DNA of 64,000 bases from Pseudomonas sp. BN102 (GTDB lineage Bacteria > Pseudomonadota > Gammaproteobacteria > Pseudomonadales > Pseudomonadaceae): contig NZ_SSON01000075.1 in the NCBI RefSeq assembly GCF_029871245.1, forward strand, positions 386,943-450,942, in the 5' to 3' direction. Shown one piece after another: positions 34,184 to 43,002 of the stretch. A program made the position numbers and the translations under genes. Numbering within the stretch: position 1 is the stretch's first letter; each line of letters opens with the position of its first letter. The notes under the pieces were generated by a model. It ran no database searches. It was not told the DNA's origin and saw nothing but the letters and a program-made list of their open reading frames with translations.

Positions 34184-35179
34184 GTGAATATTCGTTGTTC
34201 GATCGCCAAACTTTTTGTTCTAAGCTCCTGTCTCCTTATGCTGGCAGGTGCTCCAATTCAGGCGCAGGAATTGCCTTTGCCGGTCCGTGATCCGGCGAAA
34301 CTGCAGCTGTCTTCCCGTAGCGCCGTGCTGGTCGACCTTACCAACGACCAGGTCGTCTATTCGCGCAATGCCAGCCGGGTCATGCCCATCGCTTCGGTTA
34401 CCAAGCTGATGGTCGCGGTGGTGGTGCTGGAGGCCAAGCAACCGCTGGATCAGGTGCTCACCGTTACCATCCGCGAGAACAAGGAGATGCGAGGGGTCTA
34501 CTCGCGCGTGCGCCTGGGCAGCCAGCTCAGCCGTGGCGAACTCCTGCATATCGCCCTGATGTCCTCGGAGAACCGTGCCACCTCCACCCTGGCCCACAAC
34601 TATCCGGGCGGCTATTCGGCCTTCATTGCGGCGATGAACGCCAAGGCCAAGGCCCTGGGCATGAGCGGCACCCGCTATGTCGAGCCGACCGGGCTGTCGC
34701 AATTCAACGTCTCCACCGCCAACGACCTGGTGCGCCTGCTGAAGGAAACCCGCAAGTACCCGCTGATGACCCAATACAGCACCACCTCGGCGAAGGTGGT
34801 CAGTTTCGTCAAGCCGCGCTACAGCCTGGGTTTCCGCAATACCAACAACCTGGTGCGCAAGCCGGACTGGAGCATCCAACTGACCAAGACCGGCTTCACC
34901 GATGAAGCCGGGCACTGCCTGGTGATGCTGACGAAGGTGAATTCGCGCCCGATGGCCCTGGTGCTGCTGGACGCCTTTGGCCGCTACACCCACGTCGCCG
35001 ACGCTACCCGCATGCGTCGTTGGTTGGAAACCGGCTACAGCGGCAAGGTCCCGGCGGCGGCGAAGAACTACCGCAAGTACGAGGACAGCAAGCTCGGCCA
35101 GGCGACCGTGCAGAACAGCGCGCAGGCCAAGACATCGACGAACGTGCCGAGCACTGTGAAGAGCAGCGTGAAGCCGTAA
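34184..35179 (+). CDS. pbpG: D-alanyl-D-alanine endopeptidase PbpG (PBP7)
   Basis: This 331-residue secreted penicillin-binding protein has a signal peptide (residues 1-28, ending PIQA-QE), S71-x2-K74 in IASVTK, the SEN triad in LMSSENRA and the KTG in LTKTGFTDE. It cleaves D-Ala-meso-DAP cross-bridges in the periplasm. The start is GTG at 34184; the nearby ATG at 34177 is out of frame. The C-terminal 35 residues are low-complexity Ser/Lys/Thr-rich. It ends in an intrinsic terminator. Confidence 0.92.
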   Translation: MNIRCSIAKLFVLSSCLLMLAGAPIQAQELPLPVRDPAKLQLSSRSAVLVDLTNDQVVYSRNASRVMPIASVTKLMVAVVVLEAKQPLDQVLTVTIRENKEMRGVYSRVRLGSQLSRGELLHIALMSSENRATSTLAHNYPGGYSAFIAAMNAKAKALGMSGTRYVEPTGLSQFNVSTANDLVRLLKETRKYPLMTQYSTTSAKVVSFVKPRYSLGFRNTNNLVRKPDWSIQLTKTGFTDEAGHCLVMLTKVNSRPMALVLLDAFGRYTHVADATRMRRWLETGYSGKVPAAAKNYRKYEDSKLGQATVQNSAQAKTSTNVPSTVKSSVKP

Positions 35180-35214
35180 CGCCTGTTGCCTACCGGAAGA
35201 CACCTACCGCGAAG

Positions 35215-35242
35215 AAGAAGCCAGCCGAAAGGCTGGCTTCTT
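35215..35242. terminator. Intrinsic terminator between pbpG and MFS gene
   Basis: A 12-base stem (AAGAAGCCAGCC/GGCTGGCTTCTT) with GAAA loop and a T-rich end (ttcgtttc) on the plus strand. The GAAGAAGAAG before it gives T-richness on the minus strand too. Confidence 0.85.
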
Positions 35243-35257
35243 CGTTTCAGGCCTCGG

Positions 35258-36523
35258 TCAGCCCAGCGTCACTGCCTCGCCCTGCAGGCCGTGAACGCGC
35301 TTCTGCACCGCCCGGTGCAACAGGCTGGAAACCATGAAGCCAATCACCGCCAACCCGCTCATCAGGCTGAACACATAGGTGTAGCCCTGCTCCCCCGGGA
35401 AGTGGTCGAGGATGGCGCCGTAGATGACGTAGGCGAACATGCCCGGCGCGTAGCCGATCAGGCAGCCGATGCCGAAGGCCGAGCCGGTGATGCGCGAGGG
35501 AATCCCGACTTCGCTCATGGGCGCCCAGAACACGCCGCGCATGGTGAAGACGATCAGCGCGAACGACAGGGTGGCGGCCATGCCGGCATAGATGAAGCTC
35601 TCGCCCTTGGGAATCGTCAGGATCACCGCCATCAGCGGCAGCAGCGCCAGGAAAGCCCACTTCAGGTAACGGCTCGGGCTTTTGACCAGTTTGTCCGCCA
35701 TGAAGCCGCCAGCCGGACCACCCAGCACCTTGAGGAAGTACTGGTTGATGATGCCGTAGGCGCCCACCAGGGCCACCGGCAAGTGGTACATGTCCTTCAG
35801 GTAGGGGATGAAGTAGGTCAGGCCACAGTAGACGATGTAGACCATGAACACGTTGAGGCTGACTAGCCAGATACCCGGTACGCGCACGGCTTCCAGCAGC
35901 CCGGCCAGGCCGATGGTTTCAGTGCTGGCAGCACCTTGCTTGCTCTCCTTGAGCAGGAACCAGGTGAGTAGGCCGGCGCCGATGTCGATCACCGAGTAGA
36001 ACAGGATGGCCGACTTCAGGCCGTCTTCGCCGGAGCCCATGGCGACGAACACGCCCAGGGCGGAGAAGGCCACCAGGGTGTCGACGACGCCGCGGCCGCC
36101 CTCGAGGAAACCGAACATCCGCCCCTGCTCGGTATCGTCGCCGAGGTTGCGGATGGCCTTGAGCAGCGCCGGCCAGTAGATGCAGTCCGCGCAGATGGCG
36201 AACAGGCTGAACACGATCAGCAGCTGGCTGTAGCCGGGGAAGGTGGCCAGGTACAGGCCCAGGGCGCCGGTGCCGATCAGGCCCAGGGGTATCAGTTTGC
36301 GGGTGTCGAAGCGGTCCGCCAGGAAGCCGCCGACGACGAACAGCGCGGTGGCGATGATCGCGTTGGCGCTGAGCAGGGTACCGATCTCGGTGTGCGTCAG
36401 GCCCATGTATTCCTGCATGGGCACGTAGAAGGCGTCTTTCAGGTTCGCCAGCTTGTAGATGGTCCCGCCGCCGAGGACGAGGACCAGGAAGCGGAGCCAC
36501 TTGGCCTTAGCCTGTGCTGTCAT
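35258..36523 (-). CDS. Major facilitator superfamily transporter
   Basis: This 421-residue protein has about 12 hydrophobic segments and the MFS loop GGFLADRFDTRKLIPLG between helices 2 and 3. It has a second A-like loop GPAGGFMADKLVKSPSRY in the C-terminal half. The start at 36523 (MTAQAKAKWLRF) is preceded by GGAGAA. It follows a sugar-phosphate isomerase-type gene by 52 bases on the same strand, so it probably imports the substrate of that enzyme. Not assigned to a specific substrate. Confidence 0.87.
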   Translation of the reverse strand: MTAQAKAKWLRFLVLVLGGGTIYKLANLKDAFYVPMQEYMGLTHTEIGTLLSANAIIATALFVVGGFLADRFDTRKLIPLGLIGTGALGLYLATFPGYSQLLIVFSLFAICADCIYWPALLKAIRNLGDDTEQGRMFGFLEGGRGVVDTLVAFSALGVFVAMGSGEDGLKSAILFYSVIDIGAGLLTWFLLKESKQGAASTETIGLAGLLEAVRVPGIWLVSLNVFMVYIVYCGLTYFIPYLKDMYHLPVALVGAYGIINQYFLKVLGGPAGGFMADKLVKSPSRYLKWAFLALLPLMAVILTIPKGESFIYAGMAATLSFALIVFTMRGVFWAPMSEVGIPSRITGSAFGIGCLIGYAPGMFAYVIYGAILDHFPGEQGYTYVFSLMSGLAVIGFMVSSLLHRAVQKRVHGLQGEAVTLG

Positions 36524-36575
36524 TGTTGTTCTCCACAGTTTCCGGGTTGAGATCTCACCTGTCGCCGCTGACGGC

Positions 36576-37649
36576 TCAGGTAGGGGATTGGCCGGCCTCG
36601 GCCAGGGTGAGTTCGGCCAGCACGCGCAGCTCGGTGAGCAGCCCGCGCACATGGCGGATCTGGTTATTCGCCCAACGCTGTTCGTCGGCCATCATGCGGT
36701 CGGCCGTGTAGCCCGGCGGCAGGGCGGTTTCACTCATCTCCCGGTAGGGGATGAAGGGGTCTTCGGCTTCGTCGGACTGGCGGAACGATGGAGCGATGTA
36801 GTGGTTTTCCTGCTCCAGGATGAAGGCGATCACCTGGGGCTCCCGCTCGCCGAGCATCAGTAGCTCGAACAGCATCCGCGCGCCGGGCAGGTCGTCATCT
36901 TGGCTGCCGTGCAGCACGCCGTAGTGGCCGAAACCGTTCTGCTCGGGAACGATGCGCACACCCTTGAGGTGCACTTGGCGGATATGCGGGGCCAGGGCCT
37001 GCAGCGCAGGCAGCGGTTGCTCGCAGGCGTTGATCATGTTGCCGAAGTCGAACAGCGCGTTCAGGCGTGGGTTGCCGACCTGGCGCAGCAGCTGCGCGAT
37101 CTCGAAGCTCTTGAGTTCCTCGTGCTGCTCGAAGTCGAAATGCAGGTCGTGCTGGTCGGCGAGCTGGCCGAGGTAGCGGAGGTCCGCCTCGATCAGTCCC
37201 ATGACCCGCGACAGGTGGCCCTCATAGCGCGAGTAGACGCGGATGTTGCGGGTGCCGACGGCCTGGGCGATGGCCACGACCTGGTCGACGTCTTCACGGC
37301 GGGTGCTGCTGATTTCCAGGTGCAGGTCCAGGCCCAGGGCGCGGGCCTTGTCGGCGAAGGTCTGGAGCTCGGCGGGGCCCATCCGCGACAGGCTGTTCTC
37401 CTCACCGTCCAGCAGGTGCAGGCTGAGGCCCTGCAGTTCGTGGCGGTAGGCGAAGTCCAGCATGTCCTCAGGCTTGAGCCGGCCGTGGGTGAGGTTGGTC
37501 AGCAGCGGGTAGCCATGGGCGAACAGGCGGATGCCGTCGAGGCGTTCGAGGAGCCGCTGGGCAAGGGTGGGGGTCAGCGGCGGTGGCGGGGCCTCGCTGC
37601 TGGCGTTGTGGCGCAGCAGGGTCGCAAAGCGGGCTTGAATAGCGTTCAT
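36576..37649 (-). CDS. Sugar phosphate isomerase/epimerase family protein (AP endonuclease 2 TIM barrel)
   Basis: This 357-residue TIM barrel has the metal-ligand features of the family: a Glu in DLHLEISSTRRED, FDFEQHEELKS, LFDFGNMINA and HIRQVHLKGVRI. It probably isomerises or epimerises a sugar or a related polyol. The start at 37649 has AGGA 8 bases upstream; the ATG at 37658 overlaps that site. It forms a likely operon with the MFS gene and is downstream of a MocR regulator on the same strand. Confidence 0.82.
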   Translation of the reverse strand: MNAIQARFATLLRHNASSEAPPPPLTPTLAQRLLERLDGIRLFAHGYPLLTNLTHGRLKPEDMLDFAYRHELQGLSLHLLDGEENSLSRMGPAELQTFADKARALGLDLHLEISSTRREDVDQVVAIAQAVGTRNIRVYSRYEGHLSRVMGLIEADLRYLGQLADQHDLHFDFEQHEELKSFEIAQLLRQVGNPRLNALFDFGNMINACEQPLPALQALAPHIRQVHLKGVRIVPEQNGFGHYGVLHGSQDDDLPGARMLFELLMLGEREPQVIAFILEQENHYIAPSFRQSDEAEDPFIPYREMSETALPPGYTADRMMADEQRWANNQIRHVRGLLTELRVLAELTLAEAGQSPT

Positions 37650-37765
37650 TCTTGTCATTCCTGGTAAAGGTGCCGGTTTGCCCGGCGCTGCCTTTATCTC
37701 TCCGGAATGGCGCTATCGATATAGCCATTATTTTTTAATTGTTATGGCCACTTTGCGGCTGGTCG

Positions 37766-39262
37766 CTACAGCCGATGGCCCAGCTTCTCCAAGGCCCGCG
37801 CCAGCGCCTCGACCTTCTGTGCGGCCTGTTCCTCGGGGGTGCCGGCAAAGCCGATGAGCAGTCCCGGCGGCAGGTAGCGCTTGAGGCAGTAGTCGCCGAG
37901 GGCATAGGTGTAGATCTCCTGCCGGGCGAGGCCAAGGGCAATGGCGTCTTCATCCACGGCGTCATCCAGCCAGCCGATCAGGTGCAGGCCGGCCTCCACG
38001 GGGGCGACCCGCATGAAACCGCCCAAGCGGCTCTGCAACTGCTCCAGCAGGCGCGCCTGGCGGCCCTGGTAGAGCGCACGCATGCGGCGGATGTGACCGA
38101 GGAAGTGGCCCTCGATCATGAAGTCGGCGGTGGTTTCCTGGTGCAGGGTGGAGGGGCTGCGGTCCATGACCGCACGGATGGCGCAGAAGGGCTCGACCAG
38201 CGCTTCGGGGAGGATCACATAGCCCAGCCGCAGCGACGGATAGAGCACCTTGCTGAAGGTCCCGACGTAGATGACCTTCTGCCATGGGTCCATGGCGAAC
38301 AGCGCCGGCAACGGGCGGCCGACGTAGCGGAACTCGCTGTCGCAGTCGTCCTCGACTATCCAGCCGTGGCCACGGCCGGCCCACTCGATCAGCTCCTGGC
38401 GGCGGGCGTAGCTCATGGTGGTGCCCAGCGGGTGCTGGCGCGAGGGCGTGGTGAAGGCCAGGCGGGCATCCGGGCATTCACGCAGGCCCTGCTGCACGTC
38501 CAGGCCCTGATCGTCGATGCGCAGCGGCACCAGACGGCAGCCCTGGGCCTGGAAGGCGATACGCGCGGCGATATGGCCGGGGTCTTCCATCCACACGCCG
38601 TCCTGCGGATCGAGCAGCAGCATGCCAAGCAGGTTGAAGGCCTGCTGGGCGCCGGAGACGATCACCACCTGGTCCAGGCTGCACTCGATGCCACGGGCGT
38701 CGAAGACGTACTCGACTATCGCCTCGCGCAGGCGCTGCAAGCCCTTGAGTTCGCCATAGCCGAGCAGCGCCTTGGTCGGTTGGCGCAGGTGGCGGTTCAT
38801 CAGGCGCTTCCACACCGGCAGCGGGAAGGCATCGTAGGCCGGGTGGCTGGGCAGGAAGGAGGTCGGGCATTCGGGCGCCCAGGTGGCGTAGGACACCCCG
38901 CTGAAATGCTCGCTGCGCAGCGAGTGCACCGACTGCCCCAGGCTCGACAGGCGCGGTGGCTTGCGCGGGCCGTCGGCGGCGGCGTCGCGGCGTTCCCACT
39001 CGTCCCCGACATAGGTGCCGGCGCCGGTGCGCGGCGCCAGGAAGCCTTCGGCGGTCAGCTGGTCGAAGGCATTGAGGATGGTGATCCGCGACAGCTCCAG
39101 CTCCTTGCACAGGGTGCGGGTAGAGGGCAGGCGCGTCCCGCCCGGCAGGCGCCCGGCGAGGATCTGCTTGCGCACCTGCAGGTAGAGCTGGCGGTAGAGC
39201 GGCACGGCGCTGGCGCGGTCCAGCTCGATACCGGTCAGCAGCATGCCGCCGGGGGATTTCAT
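37766..39262 (-). CDS. MocR-type regulator (GntR HTH plus aminotransferase-like domain)
   Basis: This 498-residue PdxR-like protein has a GntR winged helix at about residues 20-90 (GTRLPSTRTLCKELELSRIT) and a type I aminotransferase-like domain with the PLP lysine in YVGTFSKVLYPSLRLGYV. The target is probably the isomerase-MFS unit 116 bases downstream, because an AT-rich promoter-like region lies between them (37705-37745). It may also regulate itself. Confidence 0.88.
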   Translation of the reverse strand: MKSPGGMLLTGIELDRASAVPLYRQLYLQVRKQILAGRLPGGTRLPSTRTLCKELELSRITILNAFDQLTAEGFLAPRTGAGTYVGDEWERRDAAADGPRKPPRLSSLGQSVHSLRSEHFSGVSYATWAPECPTSFLPSHPAYDAFPLPVWKRLMNRHLRQPTKALLGYGELKGLQRLREAIVEYVFDARGIECSLDQVVIVSGAQQAFNLLGMLLLDPQDGVWMEDPGHIAARIAFQAQGCRLVPLRIDDQGLDVQQGLRECPDARLAFTTPSRQHPLGTTMSYARRQELIEWAGRGHGWIVEDDCDSEFRYVGRPLPALFAMDPWQKVIYVGTFSKVLYPSLRLGYVILPEALVEPFCAIRAVMDRSPSTLHQETTADFMIEGHFLGHIRRMRALYQGRQARLLEQLQSRLGGFMRVAPVEAGLHLIGWLDDAVDEDAIALGLARQEIYTYALGDYCLKRYLPPGLLIGFAGTPEEQAAQKVEALARALEKLGHRL

Positions 39263-39349
39263 TCTGTGTCTGCCTCGCTGTGTCGAGCGGTCTTCGGGTG
39301 TTGGTCTGTAGACCTATTGTGCGTCAGCCCGGTTGGGAAAATGACTGCT

Positions 39350-40276
39350 TCAGGCCGGTCGACCCAGCCGCGTCTCCAGTACCTGGACCAGCGCTTGCGC
39401 CTGTTCGTGGAATACTTGAGCGGCGGTATCCACCAGGTCCGAGGAAGGTCGGTACTCCGGTCGGATCAGTTGCACGCGGAAGGGAATCGAGGTCTGTAGC
39501 CGGCGCATCTGCAGCCCGCGCCCGGCCTCGTCGAGGGCGCTCAGCGGGTTGACGATGGCCAGGCCCAGGCCCTGGCGGACCATGGCGCAGACCGAGGCCG
39601 CGGTGCTGGTTTCCACCACCATCCGCCGTTCGACCCCGGCGGCGAGGAAGTGGGCATCCAGGCTCTGCCGGTAGATATCCAGGCCGGCCAGGCTGATGAA
39701 GGGCCGGTCATGGAAGTCCGCCAGGGCCAGCTCGGGTTTGGCCAGCAGTTCATGGCCTTCGGGCAGCACGCAGACCATATCTGCGGCGAACAGCGTCGAA
39801 CCCCGGGTGCCGCGCGGCAGGATGTCGGTTTCCGAGAGCCCCAGGTCATGCCGCTGGCCGCTCAGGGATTCCTCCAGCAGCGGCGATTCCTGGGCGCTGA
39901 TGGCGAGGCGCACGCCGGGGTGACGTTCGAGGAAGGCCTGGCAGAAGCCCGGCAGCAGGGTCTGGGCGAACACCGGCAGGCCGGTGATCGCTAGCTGGCC
40001 CTGGTCGAAGCGGCGGATGGCCTGGGCCGCGCCGACTATGCGTTCCAGTCCGGAATAGGAGCGCTGCACTTCGTCGAACAGCGCCAGGCCCTGGGCGGTG
40101 GGCGCCAGTCGGCCGCCCTCGCGGTCGAACAGGCGAAAGCCCAGCAGGTGCTCGAAGCGCGCCAGCTCGCGACTTACCGTGGGTTGCGAGGTGAACAGCA
40201 GGCGCGCGGCGCCGGTCACGCTGCCGGCGGTCATCACCGCGCGGAAGACTTCGATGTGGCGGATGGAAAGGTCCAT
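39350..40276 (-). CDS. lysR: LysR, activator of diaminopimelate decarboxylase gene
   Basis: This 308-residue LysR-type regulator has an N-terminal helix-turn-helix (SVTGAARLLFTSQPTVSREL) and a substrate-binding domain. It is divergent from lysA, the same arrangement as E. coli lysR-lysA, in which LysR activates lysA when lysine is low and diaminopimelate accumulates. The intergenic region of 120 bases has an AT-rich dyad at 40329-40345. The identity as the lysine regulator rests on that synteny. Confidence 0.88.
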   Translation of the reverse strand: MDLSIRHIEVFRAVMTAGSVTGAARLLFTSQPTVSRELARFEHLLGFRLFDREGGRLAPTAQGLALFDEVQRSYSGLERIVGAAQAIRRFDQGQLAITGLPVFAQTLLPGFCQAFLERHPGVRLAISAQESPLLEESLSGQRHDLGLSETDILPRGTRGSTLFAADMVCVLPEGHELLAKPELALADFHDRPFISLAGLDIYRQSLDAHFLAAGVERRMVVETSTAASVCAMVRQGLGLAIVNPLSALDEAGRGLQMRRLQTSIPFRVQLIRPEYRPSSDLVDTAAQVFHEQAQALVQVLETRLGRPA

Positions 40277-40328
40277 GGCGGCACTCGGCTACAGGTGTTA
40301 ATCCATATCAATAATGAATGGTGAATTG

Positions 40329-40345
40329 ATAAATTGGTATTTTAT
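40329..40345. promoter_or_regulatory. Candidate LysR operator in the lysR-lysA divergent promoter
   Basis: ATAAA-N7-TTTAT within AT-rich sequence, between the two start codons. Other AT-rich dyad fragments (40305-40320) are close by. Confidence 0.5.
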
Positions 40346-40396
40346 TGAATCGACAAGCCTCGCCATCATGACGCCATTCCGATTCTGGAGGCCGCC

Positions 40397-41635
40397 ATGC
40401 GCCCGAACATTCCCGCCGCCACCCTCGCCAACCTCGTCCGTGAACACGGCACCCCACTCTGGTGCTATGACGCCGCCGTGATCCGTGAACGCATCGCCCA
40501 GCTCAAGGGCTTCGATGTAATCCGCTTCGCCCAGAAAGCCTGCTCCAACCTGAGCATCCTGCGCCTGATGCGCGAACAGGGCGTGCAGGTGGATGCGGTG
40601 TCCCTCGGCGAGATCGAGCGCGCGCTGTTGGCCGGCTACTCGCCCAAGGGCGAACCGGCCGGCGTGGTGCTGACCTGCGACCTGCTCGACCGCGCCACCC
40701 TGGCGCGCGCCGTGGAGCTGGGCATCGAGGTCAACGTCGGCTCCATCGACATGCTCACCCAGCTCGGCCAGGAAAGCCCCGGCCACCGCGTCTGGCTGCG
40801 CATCAACCCCGGCTTCGGCCACGGCCACAGCCAGAAGACCAACACCGGCGGCGAGAACAGCAAGCACGGTATCTGGCACAGCCAGCTGGACGCCGCGATG
40901 GCGGTGATCAACGACTACGGCCTGACCCTGGTGGGCCTGCACATGCATATCGGCTCCGGGGTGGACTACAGCCACCTGGAGCAGGTCTGCGGCGCCATGG
41001 TCGACGCGGTGCGCGACCTGGGCTGCGACCTGGAAGCCATTTCCGCCGGCGGCGGCCTGTCCATCCCGTACCGCGACGGCGACCCGGTGGTGGACATCCC
41101 GCGCTACGCCGAGCTGTGGAACCAGGCCCGCCGCCAGATCGAGGGCATCGTCAAGCATCCGGTGCGCCTGGAGCTGGAACCGGGCCGATTCCTGGTGGCC
41201 GAGTCCGGCTGCCTGCTCAGCGAAGTCCGTGCGACCAAGGACGTTGGCAACAATCACTTCGTCATGGTCGATGCCGGCTTCAACGACCTGATGCGTCCCT
41301 CGATGTACGGCAGCTTCCACGCCATGACCCTGCTGGACGATGCCGGCAACCCGGTCAGCGCCCCGCAGCGTCCGACCGTGGTGGCCGGCCCGCTGTGCGA
41401 GTCCGGCGACGTCTTCACCCAGCACGACGGGGGCCTGGTGGCACCGCGCGCGCTGCCGGCGGCACAGGTCGGCGACCTGCTGCTGATCCACGACACCGGG
41501 GCCTATGGCGCTTCCATGTCGTCCAACTACAACAGCCGCCCGCTGCTGCCGGAAGTGCTGGTGGACGGCGACGAGACGCGCCTGATCCGCCGCCGCCAGC
41601 CCCTGGCCGACCTGCTGGCGCTGGAGCAGTTCTAA
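40397..41635 (+). CDS. lysA: Diaminopimelate decarboxylase
   Basis: This 412-residue type III PLP decarboxylase has the PLP lysine in RFAQKACSN, glycine-rich loops (HMHIGSGVDYSHLE, ISAGGGLSIPY) and the active-site Cys in GPLCESGDVF. The last step of lysine synthesis is meso-DAP to lysine. Sequence and length match the E. coli type. Pseudomonas usually has another lysA next to dapF, so this may be a second copy, but that cannot be seen here. Confidence 0.93.
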   Translation: MRPNIPAATLANLVREHGTPLWCYDAAVIRERIAQLKGFDVIRFAQKACSNLSILRLMREQGVQVDAVSLGEIERALLAGYSPKGEPAGVVLTCDLLDRATLARAVELGIEVNVGSIDMLTQLGQESPGHRVWLRINPGFGHGHSQKTNTGGENSKHGIWHSQLDAAMAVINDYGLTLVGLHMHIGSGVDYSHLEQVCGAMVDAVRDLGCDLEAISAGGGLSIPYRDGDPVVDIPRYAELWNQARRQIEGIVKHPVRLELEPGRFLVAESGCLLSEVRATKDVGNNHFVMVDAGFNDLMRPSMYGSFHAMTLLDDAGNPVSAPQRPTVVAGPLCESGDVFTQHDGGLVAPRALPAAQVGDLLLIHDTGAYGASMSSNYNSRPLLPEVLVDGDETRLIRRRQPLADLLALEQF

Positions 41636-41656
41636 GCATCGTTCCCCAGCCCGGCC

Positions 41657-41740
41657 GTAGGGTGGATCACGCTTCATCGATCCACCATCGGAGTTGGGGC
41701 CGGCTGTATTGGTGGATATGAAAAGCGATTTCCACCCTAC
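41657..41740. repeat. Inverted repeat, GTAGGGTGGA family
   Basis: Arms GTAGGGTGGA (41657-41666) and TCCACCCTAC (41731-41740) lie after lysA, a common Pseudomonas intergenic repeat. A smaller relative is at 53163-53191. Confidence 0.65.
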
Positions 41741-41882
41741 GCCCCAAGGGCACCTGGTGGCCCATGGTTAGTCGGCAAGGCAGACCTGCGGTCTGCTCAG
41801 CGATTGAAATCGCCCCACACTCAATTCCGCCGGCAGGCCCGTGCGCTTGCATCCCCTGCCGTAACCCGCACAATGCCGCGCC

Positions 41883-42989
41883 ATGACATTCGATTCCCCC
41901 CTTGCCGCCTACCAGCATGCCCTGGAACAGGGCGGCTTCCAGCCTGATCCCGCCCAGCACCAGGCGGTCGAATTGCTGCAGGCCTGCCACGAGGCCCTGC
42001 ACCAGGCCGGCCGGGTGACCGGTGTCTACCTCTGGGGACCGGTCGGGCGCGGCAAGACCTGGTTGATGGACCGTTTCCACCAGAGCCTGCGGGTTCCGGC
42101 CCGGCGCCAGCATTTTCATCACTTCATGCGCTGGGTGCACCAGCGCCTGTTCCAGCTCACCGGCACTCCCGACCCGCTGCAGGCCCTGGCCCGCGAACTG
42201 GGTCGCGAGGTGCGGGTGCTCTGCTTCGACGAGCTGTTCGTCAACGATATCGGTGACGCCATGCTCCTGGGCCGGTTGCTGACGGCGATGTTCGAGGAAG
42301 GCGTGGCCATGGTTGCCACCTCCAATCAGCCGCCGCAACAGCTCTACGCCGACGGCTTCAACCGCGAGCGCTTCCTTCCGGCCATCGCCGCTATCGAACG
42401 GCACATGCAGGTGGTGGCGGTGGACGGCGGCCATGACCATCGCCTGCACCCCGGCGCCCTCCACCAGCGCTACTGGCTGGCCGCGCCCGGCGGGCCCAGC
42501 GTGCTGGCCGAGGTGTTCGAACGGCTGGCGGCAGGGCAGGTTTCCTCGAACGAGCCACTGGAACTCGGCCACCGCCCGGTGCCCGTGGTGCGCCGTTGCG
42601 CGGCGGCGGCCTGGTTCCGCTATGCCGACCTCTGCGAGCAGCCCCTGGCGGCGCTGGACTTCATCGCCCTGTGCGACCGTTTCCCGGCCATCCTCCTCGG
42701 CGAAGTGCCCTGCCTCAGTGCCCCCCGGCGCGAGGGGCGCATCGCCCGGGGCACAGAGGACGGCGCCGAGCGCGTGGCTGCCGGCGACCGCGAGCTGCCG
42801 CAGCTGTCGGTGCACGACGACAGCGTGCGGCGCTTCATCGCCCTGGTGGACGAGTGTTACGACCGGCGCGTGCCGCTCTATGTCGAGGCGGCCGTGGCGC
42901 TGGAACAACTGTATACCGAGGGCTACCTGGAGTTTCCGTTCCGGCGCACCCTCAGCCGCTTGCGCGAGATGCAGCTGCAGCGTTTCTGA
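41883..42989 (+). CDS. zapE: Cell division protein ZapE (AFG1-like ATPase)
   Basis: This 368-residue AFG1-family ATPase has Walker A GPVGRGKT (52-59), Walker B LCFDELFVNDI and the sensor/arginine region ATSNQPPQQLY. ZapE modulates FtsZ under stress. The sequence ends LREMQLQRF. A paralog near the cell-division cluster is common in pseudomonads, so this may be the divergent second copy. No signal peptide. Confidence 0.88.
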   Translation: MTFDSPLAAYQHALEQGGFQPDPAQHQAVELLQACHEALHQAGRVTGVYLWGPVGRGKTWLMDRFHQSLRVPARRQHFHHFMRWVHQRLFQLTGTPDPLQALARELGREVRVLCFDELFVNDIGDAMLLGRLLTAMFEEGVAMVATSNQPPQQLYADGFNRERFLPAIAAIERHMQVVAVDGGHDHRLHPGALHQRYWLAAPGGPSVLAEVFERLAAGQVSSNEPLELGHRPVPVVRRCAAAAWFRYADLCEQPLAALDFIALCDRFPAILLGEVPCLSAPRREGRIARGTEDGAERVAAGDRELPQLSVHDDSVRRFIALVDECYDRRVPLYVEAAVALEQLYTEGYLEFPFRRTLSRLREMQLQRF

Positions 42990-43002
42990 CGGCACAGGGG
43001 CC